From: Eublepharis macularius
Lineage: Eukaryota; Chordata; Lepidosauria; Squamata; Eublepharidae
Assembly: GCF_028583425.1 (NCBI RefSeq)
Contig: NC_072791.1
Location: 189,448,311 to 189,512,310, forward strand
Direction: 5' to 3'
DNA length: 64,000 nucleotides
Shown: positions 11,308 through 21,665 of the stretch, piece by piece
How positions within the stretch are numbered: position 1 is the first letter of the stretch
Layout of the letters: each line of letters begins with the position of its first letter
Notes under the pieces: model-generated
Database searches by the model: none
Told to the model about the DNA's origin: nothing
The model's input: the letters and a program-made list of their open reading frames with translations, nothing else
Position numbers and translations under genes: made by a program

Positions 11308-12047
11308 TAGAGATGGGCACGAACCACAAAAAAAAAAACTATGAGGTTCGTGGTTCGTGGATTTTCATGAACCAGGAACCAGGAACTGGCACAAACTGGG
11401 GCAAGTTTATGAATCAGTTAGTGGTTTGTGGTTCGTGGTTCATAGGGTTTAAATGCCCCATTCTGGATGCTTAGCAGCGGCAGGGAAAGGGGCATTTGAC
11501 AGTTTAAAGGGCCCTTTCCTGCAGCTTGCAAGCAGCAGGGCCCTTTAAACTATCAGCAGGCAGGCGGCAGGGGGATCCCCCCTTGCCGCCTGCCAGCTGA
11601 TAGTTTAAAGGGACCTGCCGCTTGCAAGCGGCAGGGCCCTTTAAACTGCCCCAGCCCCACACTTACCTTACCCTGTGGGCCCATGGCATCCTCCCGTGAT
11701 TGGTGGGGGTGGGGGCTGGGGTTTGGGCAGTTTAAAGGGCCCTGCAGCTTGCAAGCCACAGGTCCCTTTAAATTATCAGCTGGCAGGCGGCAAGGGGGGA
11801 TCCCCCCTGCCACCTACCCACTGATAGTTTAAAGGGCCTTGCTGCTTGCAAGCTGCAGGAAAAGTTTATATGGCCATTTCCCTGGGGAAATGGCCATTTA
11901 AACTGCCCCTTTATGACCCAAACGAACCAGTAGACCAATTTGTGGAAGTTCATGGAAATGAGCTTCCACGAACCACTGGTTCGCAAACCACAAAGCGACC
12001 TGGTTCGTGCATTTTTTGGGTCGTAATTTGATTCGTGCCCATCTCTA
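11308..12047. mobile_element. hAT-like MITE, TIR TAGAGATGGGCACGAA
   Basis: The left end is TAGAGATGGGCACGAACC and the right end is TTCGTGCCCATCTCTA. It is flanked by near-identical 8-bp target duplications, GTCCTGAT and GTCCCAAT, which fits the hAT superfamily. The 740-bp interior holds repeated and inverted copies of a GCAGTTTAAAGGGCCCTG-type block together with GGCAGGCGGC/GGGGATCCCC palindromes. It has no transposase, so it must depend on an enzyme supplied in trans. Relatives lie at 14,787-15,655 and 40,060-40,426. Confidence 0.85.
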
Positions 12048-12741
12048 GTCCCAATAGGGAAGGAGTAGCGGTGGTAGAATTTTGATTGTTGTTGTTTTGA
12101 AGATGATAACCGTAAGTGGGTTTTTTGAAAAAACCTTGTTTACCATAAAATTATTTTTGGTTTGTGACATTATATAAGTCACCTTGGGCCCACTTTGCAG
12201 GAATGGCAGGATATTAAAACTTTAAATTAAAATATAACAGGTTTAAATAAACAAGTGGTGATTATTATACATAAATCTTTAGACTATTCCTAAGATCAGT
12301 TTTACTCATATCACCCACATGTCTATGTAATCATAATGCTAGATATACAGCAGATTATTTATTTTATCTGTATCCCACTTTTCAGCCAAAAATTGACTGC
12401 CTGGAGAGCAAACCAATAGAAAAATCAGTTTAAAAAATAGAATAACAATAAGAGTGCTTGGATAAGGTCTCAGTCCAAGCAAGGTGGAGGGAGTGCCTGG
12501 CTGCTCCATCACCTTCCTCTGCTCTTCCTAATGGCATATGTGAACAGGATATGCTCAATGACATTCCATGTTTTGTAGAATACTATGATATTATCAATGC
12601 CATCCTATTCGGGAAATCTACTGAAGTCAACGGGATGTAGCTCTGTTTAAGATAGCATTGTAAGATAGCATATTTCTAGATACTTCATTGTTCATCTTAT
12701 TTTTTTAATCTTATGCTGTAACCTACTATCATGTATGAAAC
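12048..12741. other. intergenic with LINE-tail fragment
   Basis: Mostly unassigned AT-rich DNA. Around 12,355-12,430 (TTATTTATTTTATCTGTATCCC then ACTTTTCAGCC) it looks like the antisense 3' end of an L2/CR1-type LINE. No exon was recognised. Confidence 0.4.
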
Positions 12742-13368
12742 TAGCCCTATTCACAAGTTGTAGTGAATGTGCATATAATCCATGTACAATGTACACACTG
12801 CCGGTGCCAGGGTTTCTGGTGCCTGCAGCAACCCCCCCCATGCATGCGTGCGCAGCGCGTGCGTGCACGCCACAGACTGCGTGATGACATCATCACATGA
12901 TGACATCATCACACGATGACATCATGCAGCACAAGCTGGGGGGATTGGCTGGTGGATGGCTGGGGTGTCGGGCGGAGGCTGCTCCATGCTCCGCATGCTG
13001 CCCCGGCAGCAGCTTGTGGCTGCTGCACCCGGCTGGGGGGGTGTGGCGGCAGCAATGGCATGGGGCTGGCTGGCTGCAGTAGCTGCAGCCCAGCCACACC
13101 AGCTCCACGGCGCGCGCCTCCACCCCCAACACCCCCTCTGGCGCCCCTCTGGTGCCCTCGCACCCTGAGGCCACTGCCTACCTGGCCTCAATGGGCGCAC
13201 TGGCCCTGAATGTACATCCAACGCATGTACAGTTGAACATGTGATTTAAACCCCACATTTATCCAGATACACTGTAAAGCGAACATAAATTGGTCCTTTC
13301 TTACAAAGAGATGAACATACATACGTGCATGATGTATGTGTGTTCACTGTATCTTGCAAACAGGGCTA
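12742..13368. mobile_element. inverted-repeat element with GC-rich core
   Basis: The left end is TAGCCCTATTCACAAG and the right end is CTTGCAAACAGGGCTA; more distant inverted similarity continues inward (GTGAATGTGCATATA against TGTATGTGTGTTCAC). The core at 12,795-13,205 is very GC-rich and contains three tandem copies of a unit of about 17 bp built on GATGACATCATCACA (12,881-12,926). Open frames on both strands of the core are composition artefacts with no known domain. No transposase was found, and a clean target duplication was not identified. Confidence 0.55.
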
Positions 13369-14402
13369 CTATGTTTTGCATTCCTTTGCAAGCATAAGTA
13401 ATTCCATTCAAAGCCACAGGGACCCATGCCCAGAACATCCACATCTGCAATTGTAGCATGAGTCTGTTTTGAAGCAGCCAGGCTCATTTTCTGTTACTTA
13501 TTCTTTTTTTCCCTAGCTCAGCTTCAGTAATAGACTAGGGGGGATTTGCATATATTTTATTAAATAAGCATGTAGAAATGAGCATAAGACAAGATTTCCT
13601 GTGAAAGCCCACAACATTTTAACATCAGTGGGCTCCAACAAACAAGTTATCTCTTGTAACTCAACTATTACTAGAGATTTTAACCTAAATTTACACGCCA
13701 TCTAGCTTTCAGCATTTGATAACTGCTGTCTTAGTTTTGGAGTGAATGTCTTTTCTGAAAAGAAATAGAGAGGAGAGGATAAAAATATGATTGTTCACCG
13801 GTGGTGGAAATGAATGTATGCACAAAACAAGCCAATAATAATTCAGTATTCACCATGTTTGAACTTCATGCCAAAGGTGAAACCTTTTCAATCTTTTTGT
13901 GTCTCCAGGATTGTAATCTGCACATTCAATACAGCAAATACCCACACAATCCTAATTTTGCTCTTGGCATTCAAGAAATTGGCCTTTTATTTTCAGACTT
14001 TGCATTGCTTGGGAATCCTTACAACTGACAAAATAATGACCTTAAAAACAAAAGTATTGTTTACAGTGGATAACGAACTCAGAAATAAGAAAATCAAGGA
14101 TAATCCTGTCAGCAAATACCTATCACACTCAGGTTCATTTGTTCACTTATCCTTCACTGATGTATTTTTTCACTTCCATTTTTGAACTCTGCCTCTATCT
14201 CGGAATGTGGGTTTTTTCCAACTGTAATTTAATTCTTGCTATATGAATACAGCTATTCTTACTTTCTTCCTCTTCCTGAGGTAAGGAAAAGCATGTGAGA
14301 TTTTATCACAGTCACAAGATACTTTCTCTTCTTATTTTTCTCCAATTTGAAGTATGTGTCTAATGGAGAGTTTGCATTATATGATCGCTTAGGTGTGTAA
14401 TT
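13369..14402. other. intergenic, no gene seen
   Basis: No recognised gene or repeat. An overlapping pair of open frames near 13,801-14,185 has no familiar motif and low-complexity composition. Confidence 0.4.
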
Positions 14403-14425
14403 AATACAATATAATGCAATTACAG

Positions 14426-14638
14426 TTGCCAGCTCCAAGTTGGGGAATTCATGGCGATTTAGGAGGGTAGAGCCCGGGAAGGGTGGAGTTTGGGGGGGGA
14501 GAACCTCTGCAGCATATAATGCCATAGAGTCCACCTTCCAAAGCAGCCATTTTCTCCAGGGAAACTGATCCCAGTTGTCTGGAGATCAGTTGTAATTCCA
14601 GGAGATCCTTAGGCCCCAACTGGAGGTTGGCAACTCTA
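14426..14638. mobile_element. GTTGCCAG-type hAT MITE
   Basis: The ends read TTGCCAGCTCCAAGTTGGGG and GGAGGTTGGCAACTCTA, imperfect inverted repeats. The interior carries the family's marker phrases GGTGGAGTTTGG, TATAATGCCATAGAGTCCACC, AGCAGCCATTTTCTCCAGGG and GTCTGGAGATCAGTTGTAAT. Other copies are at 45,132-45,360, 57,886-58,114, 58,498-58,713, 60,908-61,126 and 62,643-62,829; several of those show 8-bp target duplications. It is non-coding. Confidence 0.75.
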
Positions 14639-14661
14639 AATACAATTGATGCAATTACAGA

Positions 14662-14740
14662 ACAATCAGTAGTAGGTCTACTCAAAATCCTACTCAGATC
14701 TTGTCAATGGTGCTTACTCCCAGGAAATATAATAAACATA
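14662..14740. repeat. short sauropsid-type repeat fragment
   Basis: The phrases AGTAGGTCTACTCAAAATCC and AATGGTGCTTACTCCCAGGA are recurring parts of a short palindromic repeat common in reptiles ('AAGTAAGTCCCATTGAG'-type). Only part of the unit is present. Confidence 0.45.
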
Positions 14741-14765
14741 ATGTACAATAAATACATCCTATGTG

Positions 14766-15892
14766 AGTTTCTGTAGTGGTTAAGAGTAGACATGGGCATG
14801 AACCAAAAAAATTTAATGAATCTGCAGTTCGTGGTTTGGTGCTGATGACGATCCCAAAGTTGCGAACCGCAACAAACATTTCCCGTTGCCAAGCCAGTTC
14901 GCGGTTCATGGTTCGTGGTGCTCAGAACAGCCCCTGTTGCACTTAGAGAGCCCATATTCACAGGGAGTGTGTAGCAGGCTCTCCTCCAGCCAGCATCCAA
15001 GTTTGGTCAAGATTGCAATAGGGATCTTGGAGTTATACCCTCCCCAATCTGAGGCCCCCAGGAAACTCCCACAAAAATCCTAGCTCAATTATACTCTCTG
15101 TCTCTTCCCAAAGGCTAGCAAGTAGCAAGCAAGAGCTCCGTCCCACTCCACTGCTCGCTGAAAGTGAAACCAGAACTGTGATCGCAGTGCTTTTTATAAG
15201 CTGAGGTCCCATTGAGCAATGCAGGAGGTCTGTGTTTGGCCGTCAGAGCCGCCTATCAGGGTTTGCAGGGATAAGATTGGAGTGCCCATGACTACAGAAC
15301 AACCCCTCCCCCCTCCCTCCCTCGGGTGTCTTCTCCCAACTTGTAACCACTTTGCAGCTCCATTGTTGGAAGGAAGACCTGCCAATCAAGGTAAGCTGGG
15401 CTTCAATTCGGGTCTCCAGGACAACAGAAGGAGCACAGACAGAGTTCAAGCATTCCCCCAGCTCCATTTCCAGGGGAATTGATTGATGGTGCCTGACTGT
15501 CTGGCTTCCCGAACCGCGGCCAAACGCACCGAACCAGGCTTCTTCCGAATGCTGGTTCGTTTGCTGTGGACAATCACGAACTGCCAGATCGTGATTGCGC
15601 GATCGCCAATTTCGTGGGTTTTTGAAGTTTGTAATGCGGTTCGTGCCCATGTCTAGTTAAGAGCATGGGACCCTAATCTGGAGAACCAGGTTTGATTCCC
15701 CACTCCTTCACATGAAGCCAGCTGGGTGACTTCGAGTCAGTCTCAGCTTCTAGGGGTCTCTCATCTCCACCCACCTCACAGGGTGTTTGTTGTGGGGATA
15801 ATAATAGCATAGTTTGTAAACTGCTCTGAGTGGGCGTCAAGTTGTCCTGAAGGGCAGTATATAAATCTAATGTTGTTGTTGTTCTTGTTATG
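14766..15892 (+). mobile_element. tRNA-derived SINE, split by a hAT MITE
   Basis: The SINE head (GTAGTGGTTAAGAG) stops at 14,786 and resumes at 15,656/15,664 with CATGGGACCCTAATCTGGAG. It then continues through AACCAGGTTTGATTCCCCAC, CACCTCACAGGGTG, AAACTGCTCTGAGTGGGCGT and AAGTTGTCCTGAAGGGC, ending in a (GTT)n tail. This is the second SINE subfamily of the window; other copies are at 32,279-32,765 and 50,783-51,000. The split dates the hAT insertion as later than the SINE. Confidence 0.85.
14787..15655. mobile_element. hAT-like MITE with perfect 8-bp TSD
   Basis: The ends are TAGACATGGGCATGAACC and TTCGTGCCCATGTCTA, inverted repeats matching the family at 11,308-12,047. The flanks are identical 8-mers, GTTAAGAG at 14,779-14,786 and 15,656-15,663. 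The 869-bp body is non-coding; its open frames are chance. The internal sequence differs from the 11,308 copy, so the family shares ends more than interior. Confidence 0.9.
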
Positions 15893-15895
15893 TGC

Positions 15896-17869
15896 TCTGT
15901 GATATCATTGACAAAAATTGTACAGGTTCAATAGCCACATGGACAAATGAAGCTGAGGAGCAAAAAAGGAGAAAGAAATGGGTGTCAAGAATAACTATAT
16001 CAAAACAACAGGAGCACATTTGCTGAGATTACAAAGTACTTTCATTTTACAATCAGAAATGGATCTCTCAAGGGCATTATTCTTATGGTGAATCAGTTGA
16101 TGTCTGAAAGGTTTACCACAAGCGAAGCTCATCAATGAAACCAAAGAGCTTAGATTTACTGGCTATTTATATTCAGAGAAAACCACTTAGGCTTGTATCA
16201 GCAATAGTTGGGTGTACCTGTAATTACTGGGCAGCTACTGTGGAAACTAGACCAAAGAGACATATGCAAATGTCAAACTAACTAGGTAGCATTGATATTT
16301 TTATCTGTGCAGATGTTTTTTTTAAAAAATCTTCTGTTTAAGAGAAGAATTGAGGCACTTACAAATTCACGGATGCTCTAGAAAATATGCCCATTGGAAA
16401 GAACAGGTGCCGCACGAACGCCAGTCTGAAAACAAATCTAAAACATAAAAATGGTAAGGTGTACTTGCATAGAGCCCAAGCTGTAAATGAACACAAAATA
16501 TCAGGTTGTCCACCAATGCCTGCAGTGTCCTCATGGTGCTAGAAGTTAAGGTAGAAGTCTTAATTTACAATTTCTGATTTTAGGGTAACATGTGAAAGTT
16601 TCTTTACTGTTCTCCTAAACTGTAGGGTTTTTATTTTCATTCATTCAGTTAGGAAAAGACTTCTAGAATTTTTAATAATTGAAATTAGGGAAACGGAGAT
16701 ATTTAAGATACTGCAAGGTTGCATAGGTCACAAACCCTCTGCGCTTGTGAGCTCTGATAACATTTTTTGTAACCTTCTATAACTCAAACATTTTATAATA
16801 GATTCTTCTGAAATTTGGTCAGATGACAGCTCTCCAGATCGATTCCAATGAACCAGATTCCAAAGGAACTGGACAAACTCTGGTTTTATGATGCATAGAA
16901 CTGAGAGGCTGTTTAATGGTATGAGCTAGGTTACTTGAGAGAGAAAGTCTGGCCCAAGGTCACCCATCGAGCTTCATGACAGGTCTAGCACTCTAAGAGT
17001 ATTTTACCTCATAGAATTGTAGCAGACAGAGATTATATGAGATACAACTACTAAGCAAAATAGTGTATATGGGATTTTGGAGGTGACTGCCATCCTATGA
17101 TTAAGCAATATTAATTTTAAAAAACTTCAAAATACAGTTCTAATCTTGCCCGTTGCACATGTCTAACTAAAACTGCCTGGCCCTAAAGACACACAAAAGG
17201 AACAGGCTTCATGGTTCAAATATCTGCCTCTTTCATTTTCACCATCTGAGCTTGACAATTTTCTCTTTCATTTTTTTATATGCACAGTGTCAATAAACAC
17301 AGATCTTGAATCCTATATAATATGTACTAAAAATTTAGATAAACAAATGTAGCAGTGCTGGGAGGTGGAGGGATATGGAAAAGTAAGCAACCTTATGCTA
17401 ATTCAGCACTCTGCTCATTAACACCAAATGTCAGGAGGGTGTTGAATCGTAAATTTTCCTTGATTTTAAAACTAACAGCCAAAAAAAAAAAAACTAACAG
17501 CCCAGTTGGACAGAAAAAGAACTCTTGTAATCATTTCAAAAAATTAAGTTTTTCTGGAATAGGAAATAAAAAATGAGCCCATTTTTATTGCATCTATATT
17601 ACAAAACATCTTGGGAATTATTTAAAGGCTTTCTTCTTCCCACATCCAAAACAAGATCTTCACTCACCACAGTAGGAAAGAGACTATTCTTAGAACCATG
17701 TATTATTTAATTTTGCCAGTATGAAGGAAAATGTAAACTGAGCTAGGAAACACCACAGTGTATCCCTAGAACTTGTCTACAATGCCTGAGTTCAAGAACT
17801 AGAAGGTATGAAGTAATAATGAGACAGTTTCTACCAGTGTGATAGTTTCTACAAATGAGCAGCCTACCA
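15896..17869. other. intergenic, mostly unassigned
   Basis: No gene recognised. A short antisense piece of the tRNA-SINE body may be present at about 16,945-16,985 (GTCTGGCCCAAGGTCACCCA). The rest is AT-rich with an A-run near 17,480. Confidence 0.4.
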
Positions 17870-18521
17870 GGGCCGTCATCACACGGCCATAAACTTAGCG
17901 CCAAACTAGCGCCATCCCCCGCTGAATGCTCACCTTATTCCAGTTCTCTTGCGATTTCACCATTCTCCCAAATTCATGCTTTGTGACTCTTTATGTCGTC
18001 TTTATCCACTTCCATGTGAATGCCCTGGATCGACTATGAACGCTTTGCAACACCAAAATGCTCACTCTCCCCAATCATCTGTCTCACCTAACACTGATTC
18101 TCCTGCCCTACACTCCCACAAGCCCCAGCGCGACCCGCAATTAAGCCTCAAAGTAATTTTTTTTTAAAAAAGGTCAGCCTTATAGCACTATAGTGCTATA
18201 GCACTATTCTGTCATGGGCAGGAAACCTCTCCTACCTATCACAGTTGGCTTTTGGGTTGGCCCAGCACAACATTGGTATAATAGAAGAGTGATATAGCGC
18301 AAATATGCGGAAATTTTTTTTTTTAAAGGGGCGGGATTTTTAGAGCCCCTTTTCCAGAGGCACTTTGACTGACCGTCGAATTGTGCTTTCCCCTTTTAAT
18401 GTGACTGTCTGGAAGCGCAAGCAGTCATCAAAAAATGGGAGAATCCATTCTAATAACGATAACAGAAGAAACAATTTCTAGTGCAAAACTGACGAAATAA
18501 GGGCCTGTGTGACGACGGCCC
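17870..18521. mobile_element. short DNA transposon, TIR GGGCCGTCRTCACAC
   Basis: The left end is GGGCCGTCATCACAC and the right end is GTGTGACGACGGCCC, which matches at 14 of 15 positions when inverted. The 652-bp interior is non-coding and more CpG-rich than its flanks. It includes a strong palindrome built on ATAGCACTATAGTGCTAT near 18,181-18,205. The element resembles those at 7112-7618 and 33,099-34,276 in end style. No clear target duplication. Confidence 0.7.
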
Positions 18522-20929
18522 AGGTTAGAAGGACAGAAGGACACTGCAGGGCCAGTACCCCAAACAAAACTTCTATGCCCTCTCTCTCTTCTAATGAGCA
18601 ATACCCCATGTTTGGAAGTCAATAATATGTTGCCCCATCCCAACCAATGATAGCCAATTATGTGGAGCCAAGGATACTGAAAAGCATAATACAATGACAT
18701 CATGATATAGGACAAGCGATACGGCACATTACAAAAATTGGGGGAGGGGACTTGATGTGAGGATGTTAGTTTTGGTAGCAGCCCCATCTAATGCGTAGTT
18801 TCTCAATCTAGAAATGGAGGGAAGGAGAATAATACTGTAAGTTACTGAGGTTGCCTATTAGGGAGAAAAATGGAGTATAAATATCTAACCTAATAAATAA
18901 AACTTAGCAGTACATATATGAGAAAGAGAAGAAAGAAGAGGAGATACATTTATTCTAGCATCCTAGGCTGTAAAAATATCAGTTTTGACAATGGTAGTGA
19001 GAAACCCTTCAGCCTAATACTGAGGTACATGAGAGTTTTGAAAATTAAATTCTAATTCTTCCTGAATTTTGTAAAACATAAAAGCAATGGAATGTCAATG
19101 GCTGTCTAGCCTCTATAATAAATTTCAAACCATCCCCTCAAATTAGGTTTAAATATATATCTTTAGATTAGCAAAGAAAGTAATAGAGAAAGTAATCCAA
19201 AATTCCATAATACTCTGACTTAAACTGATTAAGGGCCAAAAGAGTCCACATCATATCAAGTTGGGAGCGAAAATATGCTCATATTAGTTGACCACAATGC
19301 ACCTATATGGGTTATATCACTGGGCCTTAGATTCACAGAATTCAAGTGCGGTGGACACAGTTTTGTATACAAATATTTCAATCTTATTATTTTATAAAGC
19401 TGGCTTTTTGTTTGAACTGTTTTTATAATCAAATTAAGATGATGATATCCTAGTAGTACTGGAAACTATGCGTAGAAACACACAAAATAAGTTTGCAGTT
19501 TCCAGATCTCTTACTTCCATGTGGTCCTTGAAAGGTATTCCAAACAAGGATAATGAAGCAAACAACATCTAACTCTCTGTCAGCAATGAAGAAGGAAGAA
19601 TTGGTTTTCAAAGAGACTGAGGAATTTAGTAGGAGAGACTCTATGACTTTCCCTTGGAGAACAACCCTTCTTAAGCAATGAAGGTCACCAAACAGTAAAG
19701 ACTTCTGTCAACTCCAACCTCAGCTTGATTTGTATAAAGCAAAAAAGGCACAAGTGTTTTTATGCTGTTGCCACTCGCTTCCCTCAAGTTATATAACCCA
19801 ACTTACCCAAGGCAAGACACTTTAACATCAACCTCAAAGCACCACCTCCTCAAATGGATACTTCCCATCAATGTCAAAGCCATTCATCTTAACATGCATA
19901 ATGCTACACTGGAAGTAATGCTTTGGGGTGTCTGGCTTCCTGAAGCCATGATCTTTCGCTTGGTGGTGCTTATCAAATGGACAGTTGTTCATTGAATTAT
20001 AAAGCCCTGGAAATCAGATTGTCAAACTTTCACTCTCAGCAGTAGTCCTAGTAGAGCTCTCAATGGTGTTAATTTCAAAACTCCTTTTGACTTCAGTTGG
20101 AGTAGAAATAGGCTAGTCCTTAAAAAAAAAAACCTCATTCTATAATTCCTAGCATTTAGATTTGCTACTTATCTACAATTTTAAAACTGAATGAGACTAT
20201 CCAATTGGTCCATATACATAAATGATTAAGTAAATACATATTTTTCACTAATTAAGTAACTTGATGGAACACCTTAACAGAGGCATTGTCATTTCAAATA
20301 CCACATTCCACCAATATCCCGAAAAACCAAAGCCTGTTCAGATGTTATTTCCCTTCCAGGATTATCCATGCGTAGAGAGTGAAAGAGAGTTTTGGTATTC
20401 TGCACTTGCGCTTGCGGGGAGGGTAGAATAGAAATTCAACGAAATAAATAATTTTTTAAAAATCCTCCTTTTCTCATTGCAGGTGAAAGTGAATAGCTGG
20501 ATGAAAATCCATATGAAACAAATGCCCTTGGCTTGGTTTGAAATTGGGTTCAGCTAAACCCAGATATTTTCTAAAGAATCAGCTTAGGTTTCCCCCCCTG
20601 AGTTCAGTTTATAAATTTGGAAAGCTAGTTGAATTCCCAATGGTATAATCAGAAGAGCAATTGTGCCCAAATGCCTCCCCAACCCCACACAAATCCCCCA
20701 AAAATCTTGGCAAAAACTTCTTAGGAAAATGGCACTTGATTTATAATCAGATCTGTTCCCAGAACTTTTGGGACAAGGGGGCAGGGGATCATTATGTTTA
20801 AGGTTAGTTAATAGTGTTAAATATGAATAAAATTTCATTTTGCAAAACTTAAAAATAAGGGCCCAGTACAGTCAGTTAGATTGGAGCCATTGTATTCACT
20901 GGCTAGAACACAGAAAGGTGAGAAAATGA
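18522..20929. other. intergenic with one SINE tail
   Basis: No exon recognised. A SINE 3' tail lies at about 18,838-18,902 (GAGGTTGCC, AGGGAGAAAAATGGAG, TATAAATATC, AATAAATAAA). Otherwise unassigned AT-rich DNA. Confidence 0.45.
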
Positions 20930-21265
20930 GGTTGCACTTACCTGTAAGTGTTCGTCATTGAAGTGTTCTTCTGTGTTTTCACACATGGGATACTATAGAC
21001 ATGTCAGAGAACATTCTAGAATCTGTTGGAGCGTAACTTTTCCCCTCAACTTTGGGTCATATGAATAAGAAAGGCAGATTCCAGTTCCCTCAGCTGCCAT
21101 AACAGCTATATTTAGACTCCCTGTAGAGGTTTTTCTTAATATTTCTTTTTAATTAAAAAAAAGACTTCCAGTGAAGCAAGTAGAAGGGAGCGAACAGCAA
21201 AGAAATAATGAGGGATGTATAACTGGCTAGATGACCATGTGATGAAGTTACAAGTAAGTGCAACC
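20930..21265. mobile_element. inverted-repeat element, TIR GGTTGCACTTAC
   Basis: The left end reads GGTTGCACTTACCTGTAAGT and the right end ACAAGTAAGTGCAACC, imperfect terminal inverted repeats. The 336-bp interior has no coding sequence. It sits immediately before the start of the SINE at 21,266. The target duplication is not resolved. Confidence 0.5.
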
Positions 21266-21377
21266 AGAGTGATGTAGCAGTTACAGTGTTGGACTAGGAT
21301 CTGGGACACCTAGGTTCAAATCCCCACTCTGCCATGGAAGCTCGCTAGGTGACCTTCGGCCGGTCACACACTCTCAG

Positions 21378-21609
21378 AGCCAAGCTACAAGTGACGCCTG
21401 ACACAGGTTGGACACTTGTTAGCTTCCCTCAAGTTTTGATGGGAAATGTAGACGTCCTGGTCTTGCAGCTTGGCTCTCTGACTGCTGTCCAATGAACTTT
21501 TCAACTGTCACTTGTCCAACATTCCACCAAGCTGCCTACATTTCCCATCAAAACTTGAGGGAAGCTGACAAGTGTCCAACCTGTGTCAGGTGTCACTTGT
21601 AGCTTGGCT
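21378..21609. mobile_element. palindromic MITE with CTCAG target duplication
   Basis: The ends are AGCCAAGCTACAAGTGAC and GTCA-CTTGTAGCTTGGCT, with long inverted arms of about 75 bp running through GGTTGGACACTTGT, TTCCCTCAAGTTTTGATGGG and AAATGTAG. The 5-mer CTCAG flanks both sides (21,373-21,377 and 21,610-21,614). The 232-bp body is non-coding. A second copy of the same family is at 32,476-32,705, flanked by CTGAG. A 5-bp palindrome-like target does not fit hAT, piggyBac or mariner, so the superfamily is open. Confidence 0.85.
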
Positions 21610-21665
21610 CTCAGCCTAACCTATCTCACAGGATTGTTGTGAAGATGAAATGGAGGAGCAGAATT

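Noticed and set aside
12893..13221. Six overlapping open frames on both strands
   Set aside because: They come from the GC-rich core of an inverted-repeat element; products are Ala/Pro/Gly-rich and match nothing known.
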